From Anaerolineales bacterium (GTDB lineage Bacteria > Chloroflexota > Anaerolineae > Anaerolineales > UBA4823), in NCBI GenBank assembly GCA_016935755.1, contig JAFGQI010000033.1:1-39386 (forward strand): a stretch of DNA of 39,386 nucleotides, given 5' to 3'. A program made the translations under genes and the position numbers. Numbering within the stretch: the first letter of the stretch is position 1; each line of letters begins with the position of its first letter. Shown piece by piece: positions 8,167-16,993 of this stretch. The notes below the pieces were generated by a model. The model was given only the letters and a program-made list of their open reading frames with translations, had not been told where the DNA came from and searched no databases.

Positions 8167-10254
8167 TCAGGGAGTGCGAACAGTAAAATTATCGAAGACC
8201 CATGAAGCCACATCGCCTGCATCATACAGGCCGATCACCAGCCCAACCGCTCCGCTGGTCAGCCGCGAATTGACAATTTCGTTCAGGTATTGGCCGTTCA
8301 AGAAAAAGACAAACCGCGACCCCATCGCGACCAGCTCCACCCGATTCGTCTCACCCGTCACCCAGTTGTCAGATTTTGTCCAATCCCACAATTCATCCCA
8401 ACCGGAGTTAACATCCAGGCGGTATTGACCACTGGTCGAAAAACGCACAATATAGTAATTGCTTTCCTTATCTGAGCGGAAGATCAAACCACTGACCGCA
8501 TTCGAAGGCCCACTGAGCTGATTCATGTCAACAGATACATAAAAATCTGTCAGATCAGATACATTGTCCGGTACCGCCCACCAGATGAAATCATCTTTTG
8601 CAGTGGCGCTCCAGCGGTACAAACCGCCCGATATCACCCAGGTGACATCAGCAAGTGGATCGTTTCGGGTGCCTTCTGCCCAATCATTCTCATTACTACT
8701 AAATGTATCGCTGATTCTGACATTCCAGTTTTTCGCAGTACCAAGCACATCCTTTATCGCCTGTTCGGTAGCCGCCAGACGCGCCTGAGCCGTGGCGGTC
8801 CTTTGCGCCCGGGCCGTCGATGTAACCTGCGCCCGGGCGGTCGCCACGACGCGGGTGGCCTGCAGTTGAGTAGCCGTCGCGCCGGCAACTTCCGTTTGCT
8901 GGGCCCCTCGCGTTGAGGTGGCGTTTCTTTGCGCTACAGCCGTGGCGGTCACCTGGGCGGTCTCGGTCTGGCTGGCTTGTTCGTTATCCTTGATGTAACC
9001 CCAGATCAACCAGACTGCCAGAGCGCCTACAATACAAACCAGCACAACCACGCCCGCTGCAACGCCAAAAACCATCTTATTGCCTTTTTGGGCTGGCGCC
9101 TGCGCCCCCCTCTGATAAGGAATATCACCCGCAGCAGCATCCATCGCCGGGCGCATCTGCGAGCCTGACTCGGGGGCCACATACAGGGTTGATCCTGGAG
9201 CATATCCGCTGGAGGCAGGCTCCGGCCTTCGCTCCTGGCGTTCCATCGCCTCCGAGGGCTGCGGGGCCAGCACGGTAGAACCTGGGGCGAAACGGTCTGC
9301 CTGGGCGGGCCGGGGAGAAGTGGCCTTGCCGTAATCCATCAAGGCAGCCTTGAATTCTGCCGCCGTCTGGAAACGGTGCTTGGGTTCGAGAGCCATAGAC
9401 CGTTCAATCAACCGGCTGATCGCCTCAGGCACCAGAGGGTTCGCCTGGTGAACCAGGAGCATTTCCCCGCCCGCGATGCGCTGCACACTCTCTAAAGGGT
9501 CCTGTTGAGTTAGAACACAATACAGGGTCGCCCCCAGGGCATAAATATCCGAGCGGACATCCGTCTTGCCCTGCCCATATTGTTCAGGTGGCGCATATCC
9601 CGGAGTGACTGCCCGCGCCCCCAGGGTGGTTTTCATATGGGGGTCATAGAGTTTGACCAGACCAAAATCGACCAACATCGCCTGGCCATCCGGGGTAATG
9701 CGGATATTGGCTGGTTTTATATCGCGATGCAGCACGGGAGGCTGGCGGTTATGCAGATAGGTCAACGCGTCGGCAACCTGGATCGCCCACTTCAAGGCCT
9801 GATCTACCGGCACCCCACCCTGTTTATAGGCCAGAGTCGCCAGGTCTTCTCCATCGACAAAATCCATCACCAGATATTGCCCCTGGCCCGGGATCGAGAA
9901 GTGGTCAGTCACACGCGGCAGGTTAGGGTGAGAGAGATTGGCCAGAACGGTTGCCTCACGAGCGAACTGGCGCTGCGCTTCGGGAGAGGTATCCAGGTTT
10001 TCCTTGAGCGCACAGGCTTTATTCAGGTTCGAGTCCCAGGCGCGATAGACCGCCCCGAACCCGCCCCGGCCGAGTTCTCTTTCAATACGGTACCGGCCCT
10101 GCAAGGTGCTGCCAGGCTTCAGAGCATTGGGGTTTTCGGCCGTGTTGTTCCCCCCGGTGGGCAAGCCGCTCAACAGAGGCGTGCCGCATTCGGCGCAAAA
10201 GCGAGCGCTGACCCGATTAGGAGCTTTACATTGAGGGCATATGTTTTCAGCCAT
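8167..10254 (-). CDS. Zinc-ribbon Ser/Thr protein kinase with T/A/Q stalk and LamG/DUF1080-like domain
   Basis: This 695-residue protein has a zinc ribbon (Cys6, Cys9, Cys20, Cys23), a kinase domain (glycine loop GRGGFGAVYRAW, Lys84, HRD 176-178, DFG 196-198), a membrane helix (VFGVAAGVVVLVCIVGALAVWLIWG) and a Thr/Ala/Arg/Gln-rich stalk with short TARAQ-like repeats (DNA about 8760-8970). The last 180 residues contain strands such as GGLYRWSA, SGLIFRSDKESNYYIVRFS, FFLNGQYLNEI and VGLVIGL, the pattern of concanavalin-like jelly rolls (LamG or DUF1080 type) that often bind carbohydrate. The ATG has GGAGA 5 nt upstream. The catalytic half is very similar to the kinases on both sides, so these are tandem paralogues with swapped sensor ends. 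Confidence 0.95.
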   Translation of the reverse strand: MAENICPQCKAPNRVSARFCAECGTPLLSGLPTGGNNTAENPNALKPGSTLQGRYRIERELGRGGFGAVYRAWDSNLNKACALKENLDTSPEAQRQFAREATVLANLSHPNLPRVTDHFSIPGQGQYLVMDFVDGEDLATLAYKQGGVPVDQALKWAIQVADALTYLHNRQPPVLHRDIKPANIRITPDGQAMLVDFGLVKLYDPHMKTTLGARAVTPGYAPPEQYGQGKTDVRSDIYALGATLYCVLTQQDPLESVQRIAGGEMLLVHQANPLVPEAISRLIERSMALEPKHRFQTAAEFKAALMDYGKATSPRPAQADRFAPGSTVLAPQPSEAMERQERRPEPASSGYAPGSTLYVAPESGSQMRPAMDAAAGDIPYQRGAQAPAQKGNKMVFGVAAGVVVLVCIVGALAVWLIWGYIKDNEQASQTETAQVTATAVAQRNATSTRGAQQTEVAGATATQLQATRVVATARAQVTSTARAQRTATAQARLAATEQAIKDVLGTAKNWNVRISDTFSSNENDWAEGTRNDPLADVTWVISGGLYRWSATAKDDFIWWAVPDNVSDLTDFYVSVDMNQLSGPSNAVSGLIFRSDKESNYYIVRFSTSGQYRLDVNSGWDELWDWTKSDNWVTGETNRVELVAMGSRFVFFLNGQYLNEIVNSRLTSGAVGLVIGLYDAGDVASWVFDNFTVRTP

Positions 10255-10282
10255 AATCGTCTCCAGTCAAATGGGCAATCAG

Positions 10283-12100
10283 TCAGGGAATAGACCACAC
10301 CGCAAATCCCTGGTAGCGCGTTGTTTCTCCATCCAGTTCATCGCCATAATAAACGCCGGTAGCTATCAGAATATCACCCGAAAACATCCGGCCCGAAAGA
10401 TCCAACTCAGCAACAAAATTATCATTCAAATAGAATAGCCCATTATCTTCCTGGCATATCAGGCGGATAAAGTTTGACCCACCATCGCTGACATCCAGAT
10501 CAGGCAGGTCACCCTCGCTGATAATAATACCATCGGGATCACCAGAATTACTGACAAAAACCCAGGTCTGCGAGGATTTGATCACCAGCCGGTATTGATT
10601 GTCTTTACCTGTGCTGCGAAACAGCAAACCATAATCCCAGGAGGAGCGCGAAGCAGCAAAAGGATTGAAAAAACGTCCTTCCACCATAAAATTTTTGAGA
10701 TCTACTGAGGAAGACTCCAATGTGATCAGGCCATCCGCTTGATTGTGATCCAGCTGCCCATCGGTGGGGCCAAAAACCTGCTGGCGGCTCTCCAATACTT
10801 TGGCCACATACCCGCTCAGGGCGTTCTGGGTTGCCATCAGTCTGGCCTGCAGCGTGGCGGTGGCCTGCGCCCTGGCAGAAGTAGTCTCCTGGGCTTGCGC
10901 CGTGGACGCAGCTCCTGCCCTTGCCGCAGCGGTCGCCTGGGCTCGCGCGGTAGAAGTTGTGCGCACTTTTACATCCAGGGTAGCCTGGTCTGAGGTTGCC
11001 TGAGCGATAGATTGCCCTTGCGAAGTGTACCAGGCATACGCGCCCAGGGCAACCCCAATGCACAGGATAATCATGGCAATCACGCCAAACCCGGCGGCGA
11101 AACCGCCGCGTTTGGGTTTGGCAGCTGGAGCCGGCTTTCTTCGCCTCACCACTGATGGCGCAGCAGGTTGAGCCACGGATGGATAAGAGCGCGCCGGAGC
11201 CGACTGTGCACTCTGAACTTGCGGCGTGTACATCGGAGGAGTGATCATAGTTGGCTCTGGACGGCGCGGCTGCGATGGGATATTTGCGCTGGCAGGCACA
11301 GGTCGAGCAGTCAAAGCGGCTTTAAATTGTTCGGCGCTTTGGAAGCGTTGATCCGGCTCTAACGCCATTGCCCGTTCAATCGCCTGGCTAATCTGAGCCG
11401 GGATGGCAGGATTGATCTGGTTGGCTGGCTCCATGCGTCTGCCCACCATGCGCTGCACGCTTTCCAACGGATCCTGACCGGTGAGGATGTTATACAGGGT
11501 AGCTCCCAGGGCATACAGATCTGTGCGCGCATCCGTCTTGCCTTGCCCATATTGTTCTGGAGGCGCATAACCCGGTGTGACCGCCCGCGCTCCGATGGTG
11601 GTCTTCATGTGCGGGTCGAACAGCTTTACCAGCCCAAAATCCACCAGCATGGCCTGGCCCTCTGGAGTGATGCGGATGTTAGCGGGTTTGATATCCCGGT
11701 GCACCACATGCGGTTCCCGGCTGTGCAGGTAAACCAGGGCATCTGCCACCTGAGAAATCCAACCTACAGCCTGATCGACCGGGACAGAGCCCTGGCGCTT
11801 CATGATCGTGTGCAGATCGTCGCCATCCACAAAATCCATCACCAGATACTGCCCCTGCCCAGGCAGAGAGAAGTGATCTGTCACACGGGGCAGGTTGGGA
11901 TGCGAAAGATTGGCCAGAACTGTGGCCTCCCGGGCAAACTGGCGCTGCGCTTCTGGCGAAGTATCCAGGTTTTCCTTGACTGCACAGGGCCTATTTAAAT
12001 TCGCATCCCAGGCGCGGTAAACCGCCCCGAAGCCTCCCTGTCCCAGCAAGCGAACGATTCGATAGCGATTATTTAGCGTCTGCCCGGTTTGTAATGCCAT
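10283..12100 (-). CDS. Transmembrane Ser/Thr protein kinase with T/A/Q stalk and LamG/DUF1080-like domain
   Basis: This 605-residue protein starts straight at the kinase domain without a zinc ribbon. Visible motifs are GQGGFGAVYRAW, Lys42, HRD at 134-136, DFG at 154-156 and PGYAPPEQYG at the end of the activation segment. A Pro-rich linker, a membrane helix (GFGVIAMIILCIGVALGAYAWY), a Thr/Ala/Arg-rich stalk (DNA about 10850-10990) and a final jelly-roll-like domain (YGLLFRSTGKDNQYRLVI, GLFYLNDNFVAELDLSG) follow. The extracytoplasmic end resembles those of its neighbour kinase and of the kinase-less protein encoded just upstream, pointing to related ligands. GGAG lies 6 nt before the ATG, and the gap to the upstream stop is 21 bp. 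Confidence 0.95.
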   Translation of the reverse strand: MALQTGQTLNNRYRIVRLLGQGGFGAVYRAWDANLNRPCAVKENLDTSPEAQRQFAREATVLANLSHPNLPRVTDHFSLPGQGQYLVMDFVDGDDLHTIMKRQGSVPVDQAVGWISQVADALVYLHSREPHVVHRDIKPANIRITPEGQAMLVDFGLVKLFDPHMKTTIGARAVTPGYAPPEQYGQGKTDARTDLYALGATLYNILTGQDPLESVQRMVGRRMEPANQINPAIPAQISQAIERAMALEPDQRFQSAEQFKAALTARPVPASANIPSQPRRPEPTMITPPMYTPQVQSAQSAPARSYPSVAQPAAPSVVRRRKPAPAAKPKRGGFAAGFGVIAMIILCIGVALGAYAWYTSQGQSIAQATSDQATLDVKVRTTSTARAQATAAARAGAASTAQAQETTSARAQATATLQARLMATQNALSGYVAKVLESRQQVFGPTDGQLDHNQADGLITLESSSVDLKNFMVEGRFFNPFAASRSSWDYGLLFRSTGKDNQYRLVIKSSQTWVFVSNSGDPDGIIISEGDLPDLDVSDGGSNFIRLICQEDNGLFYLNDNFVAELDLSGRMFSGDILIATGVYYGDELDGETTRYQGFAVWSIP

Positions 12101-12121
12101 AAACTACTCCACAATCTGTGA

Positions 12122-13375
12122 TCAGCGACCTAACACCTTTAGATACGATACGCGCCCTGTACCAGACAGGTAAATTCGCCCTTCCACAGGCGCAATGCCT
12201 ATATCTGGGATCGGGCAGTTCGGTTCTGCTGAATTGTCCACATATAAATCAAGAGCCTGTTTCTCACGAGCAACAATTCGGAAAGTATGTGCTTCCTGGC
12301 TGTTTAAATTAAACTGGCATTTATTATTTGTCAGTGGTGTTTCAATCACTATACCTTCGTTGGTCAGTTCAATATGGATGACGCCTTTACGGTAGTCCGG
12401 TTCAATAATAGATGGAGCAGGGTCCCAATCAAACACCAGGGGGAGCTTCGGGTATGCCTCCAGCAAACGCGCCGCGAATTCAATGGTTGTTCCGGGGTTC
12501 AGCAAGAACAGATTCTTGGAATAAATGCCGGCGTCATCATTACCAAACGTCACTGCGCCCACTTCCAGGAAGCTGTCTTCAAATCCTGGCACAATTTTGG
12601 GCCGGGGATTGCCCCAGACCTCCCAATTAGGTTTCAAGTTGCGGATATCGCCGTTGAAATTCTCCTCGAACAACAGTACGAGTGCAGTAGGGAGAGTCAG
12701 GGTTGCAGTAGCTGTCGGCTCTTCCGTAGGAGCAGCGGTATTGGTAGGCGCGACAGTCTGGGTGGGCGAGGGTGCCAGTGTGGGCGCCTGGGTTTCGCCT
12801 GGTTTTTCTGTCGCCTTTGGAGCTGCCGTCTGGCTTGGGGCGACGGCTGAAACCGTGGGGGTTTTTCCTCCAAACAGGCCTAGAGGATCGCCGATCTTTT
12901 CCCCAAACACATAATACCCTCCGGCCAATCCTACTGCGCACACAGCCAGCAGCGCCACGATCACCACTGGCAAGACCCACTTTTTGCCCTTTGCTTTGGC
13001 GGCTGGCGCCTTCGCCGCCGAGGCAGCCTGCAACGGTCGAGAAGGGGTGGGAGGAGCGACAGCGGGCTGCTGTGGAGCAACAGCTGGTTTAGCAGCTGGA
13101 ATCGCTGGGGTGGGTTTGGGCGCGGCTGCCACAGGGGGCGCAGGCGTGGCTGCCACCGGAGCAGGGACAATCGACTTACCACAGCTGGCGCAGAACTTCG
13201 CCTCCGGGCGCACCGGTTTTCCACAATGTGGACAGACTGATCCACCAACTCCAGCTTGTGGAACAGCGGGTTGGGCTTGAGCCGGCCCAGCTGCGAGCAC
13301 ATGACCGCAGTTCCCGCAGAACTTTGCTCCAGGTCGCAAGGGGCTGTTGCATTTCGGACAGTTTACAGTTGCCAT
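12122..13375 (-). CDS. Kinase-less membrane protein: two zinc ribbons, one TM, LamG-like domain
   Basis: This 417-residue protein has the same plan as the neighbouring kinases but with two zinc ribbons (CPKC...CGNC and CPHC...CASC) in place of a kinase domain. A Pro/Ala-rich linker leads to a membrane helix (WVLPVVIVALLAVCAVGLAGGYYVFG), a Thr/Pro/Ala/Glu-rich stalk and a C-terminal jelly-roll-like domain (LLFEENFNGD, FLEVGAVTFGNDDAGIYS, FRIVAREKQALDLYVDN). I take the ATG at 13375, which has AGGAG 8 nt upstream; an in-frame GTG at 13384 would overlap that Shine-Dalgarno. It may be a decoy or co-receptor for the same ligands as the adjacent kinases. No enzymatic motif is seen. Confidence 0.88.
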   Translation of the reverse strand: MATVNCPKCNSPLRPGAKFCGNCGHVLAAGPAQAQPAVPQAGVGGSVCPHCGKPVRPEAKFCASCGKSIVPAPVAATPAPPVAAAPKPTPAIPAAKPAVAPQQPAVAPPTPSRPLQAASAAKAPAAKAKGKKWVLPVVIVALLAVCAVGLAGGYYVFGEKIGDPLGLFGGKTPTVSAVAPSQTAAPKATEKPGETQAPTLAPSPTQTVAPTNTAAPTEEPTATATLTLPTALVLLFEENFNGDIRNLKPNWEVWGNPRPKIVPGFEDSFLEVGAVTFGNDDAGIYSKNLFLLNPGTTIEFAARLLEAYPKLPLVFDWDPAPSIIEPDYRKGVIHIELTNEGIVIETPLTNNKCQFNLNSQEAHTFRIVAREKQALDLYVDNSAEPNCPIPDIGIAPVEGRIYLSGTGRVSYLKVLGR

Positions 13376-13410
13376 AATTGCCACTCCTTTCTATTTTGTA
13401 TCCCATCATT

Positions 13411-14715
13411 TCAATTAAGCTTATGACCACACGCGTTACAAAATTTTGCGCCTGATCTTAATAGATTACCACATTTTGGGCAGGTTTGCGGAGAAGACAT
13501 CGCCTCAGGCCGGACAGGGCTGGGAGCCGCCACAGCTGGACTGGAGACATCCGCCGCTGGAGGAGCTTCTCCTGCAAATCGCGTCCGCAAATACTTGAGC
13601 GCCGCTTTGCCTGCCAGAGGGATCACCAGCGCCCCCAGAAGGGGCGTCAGGCATAACAGCCCAACCAGGCAGTTGGACTGGATCGTCAGCAGATGTTTTT
13701 CGGAATATTCTTTGCTGGCAGCTTTTTCCCCGACCTTCACGGTTACATCTCGGCGGGTGCCATCATACGTCGGGCGCGGGCTGCGATAGGTAATGCGGTA
13801 TTGATTCGCCAGGGTCTCTCCGATCTCTTCGATCATGCTGGTGAAATCCGGGTTTAATTTCAAGTCATAGAACTGACCACCGCTGTCTGCCGCCAAAGTG
13901 GTGAACTCGGTGTAGGCAGGTGTAACCGCATATACCGAGATGCCTTTACCCTTTAGCAAATCCAGGATGCGCTTTGAATCCAGATCCGGGTCATCGAAAT
14001 TTTGACCGCCATCGGAGGCGTCGCCATATTTATGAGCCGGCGCGTCGGTGATGAGGATAATAATCTTTTGGGCTGCATCGCGGAATTTCATCTGCGCAGC
14101 GCGTTTGAGAGCGCCGTAAGCGTTTTCCGGATCGCCGTCGCCGCCTTCTGCCTTCAAGCCGCTTACCCAGCCCTTAAACTCATCCGCCTGATCGCTTAAG
14201 GTATCATCCTGGCGATACACCTGGAGCACCTGATCCGAGAAAGTCACCAATCCCAGCCGGTAATCTCTTCCCTTGCTCACCAGTTGATCCGCAAACGCCA
14301 GGCTGGTGCGGATGACGCCTTTGATCTCCTCTGTCATGCTGCCAGTCGTGTCAAAAACATAGACAATATCCAACAACCTGGCCTGGCCTTCGCCGGCAAA
14401 GTCGACCATCTCAACGGCCTGATCGTCCTCAGTGACCGAAAAATCACTCCGGGTCAGGTTGGTCACATGCTTTCCTGCCCCGTCTTTCACATTGACATAC
14501 AAAGTTATCTCAGGATATTTGGAAGTGTCAAACTGGCTGATGGTGATGACCAGGTCTTCTGGGACTTCTGTTTGAGCAGCGACATGATCCGCGCCCAGCC
14601 AGCCCACGACAGCGACCAGCAGGAGCAGCCAGGTCAGCATTGAGGGCAGCCGGCGAATAGAACACACGTTGCTTGTTCGCCGGTTCGTTTTATGGCAGAT
14701 CAGCATTCGCAGCAT
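13411..14715 (-). CDS. Secreted/membrane VWA-domain protein with C-terminal zinc ribbon
   Basis: This 434-residue protein has a basic N-terminal region and signal-like helix (MLTWLLLLVAVVGWLGA, about 26-42) with a possible cleavage site after AAQ. A beta-sandwich-like stretch follows, then a von Willebrand A domain whose metal-ion site starts at DTTGSM (Asp122) and contains a late ITDAPAHKYGD motif. A membrane helix region (LVGLLCLTPLLGALVIPLAG) precedes a short tail ending in one zinc ribbon (CPKC...CNAC). The VWA domain is predicted outside and the ribbon inside. It differs from the other three VWA proteins, which lack a signal sequence. AGGAG lies 6 nt before the ATG. Role: probably ligand binding or complex assembly; no partner can be named. 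Confidence 0.9.
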   Translation of the reverse strand: MLRMLICHKTNRRTSNVCSIRRLPSMLTWLLLLVAVVGWLGADHVAAQTEVPEDLVITISQFDTSKYPEITLYVNVKDGAGKHVTNLTRSDFSVTEDDQAVEMVDFAGEGQARLLDIVYVFDTTGSMTEEIKGVIRTSLAFADQLVSKGRDYRLGLVTFSDQVLQVYRQDDTLSDQADEFKGWVSGLKAEGGDGDPENAYGALKRAAQMKFRDAAQKIIILITDAPAHKYGDASDGGQNFDDPDLDSKRILDLLKGKGISVYAVTPAYTEFTTLAADSGGQFYDLKLNPDFTSMIEEIGETLANQYRITYRSPRPTYDGTRRDVTVKVGEKAASKEYSEKHLLTIQSNCLVGLLCLTPLLGALVIPLAGKAALKYLRTRFAGEAPPAADVSSPAVAAPSPVRPEAMSSPQTCPKCGNLLRSGAKFCNACGHKLN

Positions 14716-14739
14716 CTGTCTCTCCTATGCACCGGCAGC

Positions 14740-15618
14740 CTAATAGACCTGAAAGCGTAAACGGATATCACCCATCTGGATGATGGCACCTTGCTCCAGA
14801 TTCACAGACACGGCAGGAGGAACCGGGCGCTGGTTCACCCAGAAGGTTTGCTGCGCGCCCACGTTCCTGATTTCAAAACCCTTCGGTGCGCGCTCAATCA
14901 GAGCCTGTTTCTTCTCCACACTGCGATCTTGAATATACACCTGGCAGGCATCCGATGAACCCAGGTCTGCACTGCCGATCAATTCAACCTCGGTGCCGCT
15001 GCGCGGCCCGCTCTGGTAAACCACCAGGCTGCGCTGCTCCAGCAGCCCACCAATTATGCTCACCGAAAGGGGCAGGATCACCCCCAGGCTCACCCCGATC
15101 AAGACCAGGCCCACAGCGCTGAGAAAAAGCTGCACCTGCTCGCTTTGGTTGATGAATACCTGGGTCAGTATTTCATATAGGATACCACCAATCAGGCCAG
15201 CCACCGCTCCGCCCGCCAGGCCATAAAGGGCGCGCTTCAGCTGCAAACCCAGCAGCCCCTGACCCAGACCCAGGAAGGCCCCCAACGCCATCCAGCCCAA
15301 CATGCGTGCAATCAGACCGCCCTGGATCAGCACAAATCCCAGCCCACCCAGCAGCAGTCCGACCAGCCCGCTAAACATGCCAACTGCTGCCCCCCCCAGC
15401 ACCCCGATGACTGTGGGCGCGATGGAGCGCTTCACCAACAATCCATCTACGAGCCCCAGCGATGCCCCGATGAACAGCCCCACCCCTGCCCCCATAAACA
15501 TATTCGCCAGGTGGATGTTCCACGAGGTGGTCTTAATCGCGCCAACCAACAGCCAGGCGATCAGCGCGCCGATGGCGCCGAAGACAGCGTTGTAATAAAC
15601 TTGCCAGGCCTTGGTCAT
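14740..15618 (-). CDS. Polytopic membrane protein with degenerate C-terminal FHA-like domain
   Basis: This 292-residue protein has about six or seven Gly/Leu-rich membrane segments over residues 1-195 (e.g. GAGVGLFIGASLGLVDG, GVLGGAAVGMFSGLVGLLLGG) and a soluble C-terminal region of about 95 residues. The latter has the strand spacing and end of an FHA domain (FEIRNVG, FWVNQRPV, GAIIQMGDIRLRF), but the usual Gly-Arg after the third strand and the SxxH motif are not recognisable (DRSVEKKQ), so phosphothreonine binding is doubtful. Gly-rich helix repeats suggest small-residue packing. The spacer to the VWA gene upstream is 30 bp. It may be a membrane platform for the phospho-signalling proteins; this is inference. 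Confidence 0.82.
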   Translation of the reverse strand: MTKAWQVYYNAVFGAIGALIAWLLVGAIKTTSWNIHLANMFMGAGVGLFIGASLGLVDGLLVKRSIAPTVIGVLGGAAVGMFSGLVGLLLGGLGFVLIQGGLIARMLGWMALGAFLGLGQGLLGLQLKRALYGLAGGAVAGLIGGILYEILTQVFINQSEQVQLFLSAVGLVLIGVSLGVILPLSVSIIGGLLEQRSLVVYQSGPRSGTEVELIGSADLGSSDACQVYIQDRSVEKKQALIERAPKGFEIRNVGAQQTFWVNQRPVPPAVSVNLEQGAIIQMGDIRLRFQVY

Positions 15619-15648
15619 CGCTCTACCTGCACAAATGCCTCAGTCCAC

Positions 15649-16923
15649 TTACTCCTGCTCGCCATCCGATAAACGCACGGTCTTCCGGCTGGTCAGCTTG
15701 ATCGTCTTCTTCCCTTCGCTGGAAATTTCGCCGGATGTTTCCAGGCGCTCGGCTTCCTGCTGCATCTGACTGGCCAATTCGTTCTCGCCCTGGGTAAGCA
15801 GGATTGTCACGGCCTGGCGCAGCTTCTGGGTGGCGCCGCTGACATTGCCCATCTCGGCATCATCCAAAGCCTGGGTCTGCAGTTTGAACGCCTGTACTTT
15901 CTCGACTACGTTCATCACCCGCCCATTCAACTGCTGTTGGGCAGCCGGGTCCTGGGTGAACTGTACGATCAGGTCAGCGGCTTCGCGCTGCGCACTCCGA
16001 CCTGGGAGGGAATAGGTTACATCCGTCTGAGCAATCCGCACGGCTCCAACCGGGCGAGGCGGCAGCATCACTTCAACCAGGTAGGCTGCGCCAGCCTTCT
16101 CCAATTGGCCCACCGGCACCACAATCGCCCGGCCCTGGATCACCCCCCGGCCAATGTCCTTAATCATTGGCACCACCTGCCACACTCGCCGCGCCTCCAG
16201 ACCCTGCACCATGCGCACCGTCAGGTTGACATCCTGCGCGACCACCTGCATAGACTGGTAGACCTCTTGAAAGATCTTCGTGGCATCATCGGGCATAGGG
16301 ATGTAATCTGCCCTGCCCATGCGTGAGCCTGCCTGCGCCAGGATGCTGCGATCAGCCAGATCGAATAAGAAATCTTCGTTCCAATCCTTACCAAAACCCA
16401 GCGCGATCACCGGAATCCCTTTTGCCCCAGCCTGATCTGCCAGACGGCGAGAGTCATCTTCTTTATCGGTCGCCTCACCGTCGGTCAGCAGCACCACCCG
16501 GCTGACGTATTCAGGCCCATGCCGCTGGCTCACCTGGCGCAGCCCCTCTACCAGGCCAGTTGCCATATTCGTGCCTCCGCCATCGCGGATTTTATCTACC
16601 TGGCGTTTGATCGCCTCTATATCAACAGCCGGCTGCGCAGGCACCAACACCTGAGTCCTGGTTTCAAAAGTGACGATCGAAATTACATCCTGCGGTTCGA
16701 GCTGGTCGATGATGCTCTTGACAGCCTGTTTCATATTGCGCAGCTTTTCGCCCGCCATTGAACCGCTGTGATCCAACACCAGAGCAAAGTTGAGCGGCAA
16801 ACGCACCCGCCCAATCGCCGAACCCGGCATTAATTCCATCAGGAAATATACAAGCTGTGGCTGATTCAGCACCGGCACATTCATCCGGTTGCATAAACTG
16901 GTCAACTGCAAAACTTCAGACAT
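15649..16923 (-). CDS. Cytoplasmic VWA-domain protein
   Basis: This 424-residue protein has a VWA domain with an intact metal-ion-dependent adhesion site: DHSGSM at 51-56, the GGGTNMATG loop and LLTDGEATD. A beta-rich middle region follows (LTVRMVQGLEARRVWQV), then a helical C-terminal third containing LNGRVMNVVEKVQAFKLQTQALDDAE. That C-terminal block recurs in two other VWA proteins of the window. No signal peptide or membrane helix is seen, so it is predicted cytoplasmic. AGGAG lies 7 nt before the ATG. It is encoded directly downstream of a zinc-ribbon kinase gene, like VWA proteins in TerY-P-type triads. Function probably scaffolding or metal-dependent partner binding. Confidence 0.92.
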   Translation of the reverse strand: MSEVLQLTSLCNRMNVPVLNQPQLVYFLMELMPGSAIGRVRLPLNFALVLDHSGSMAGEKLRNMKQAVKSIIDQLEPQDVISIVTFETRTQVLVPAQPAVDIEAIKRQVDKIRDGGGTNMATGLVEGLRQVSQRHGPEYVSRVVLLTDGEATDKEDDSRRLADQAGAKGIPVIALGFGKDWNEDFLFDLADRSILAQAGSRMGRADYIPMPDDATKIFQEVYQSMQVVAQDVNLTVRMVQGLEARRVWQVVPMIKDIGRGVIQGRAIVVPVGQLEKAGAAYLVEVMLPPRPVGAVRIAQTDVTYSLPGRSAQREAADLIVQFTQDPAAQQQLNGRVMNVVEKVQAFKLQTQALDDAEMGNVSGATQKLRQAVTILLTQGENELASQMQQEAERLETSGEISSEGKKTIKLTSRKTVRLSDGEQE

Positions 16924-16993
16924 GCAAAGGCTCCTTCTCTAGGATAGCAAGGCGATGTTCGATCCGCCTCATTATTTCGCACGCGACACAGTC

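Noticed and set aside
8760..8970. CRISPR-like or minisatellite array
   Set aside because: The repetitive look comes from in-frame codons of the Thr/Ala/Gln-rich stalk; unit lengths vary and no spacers exist.
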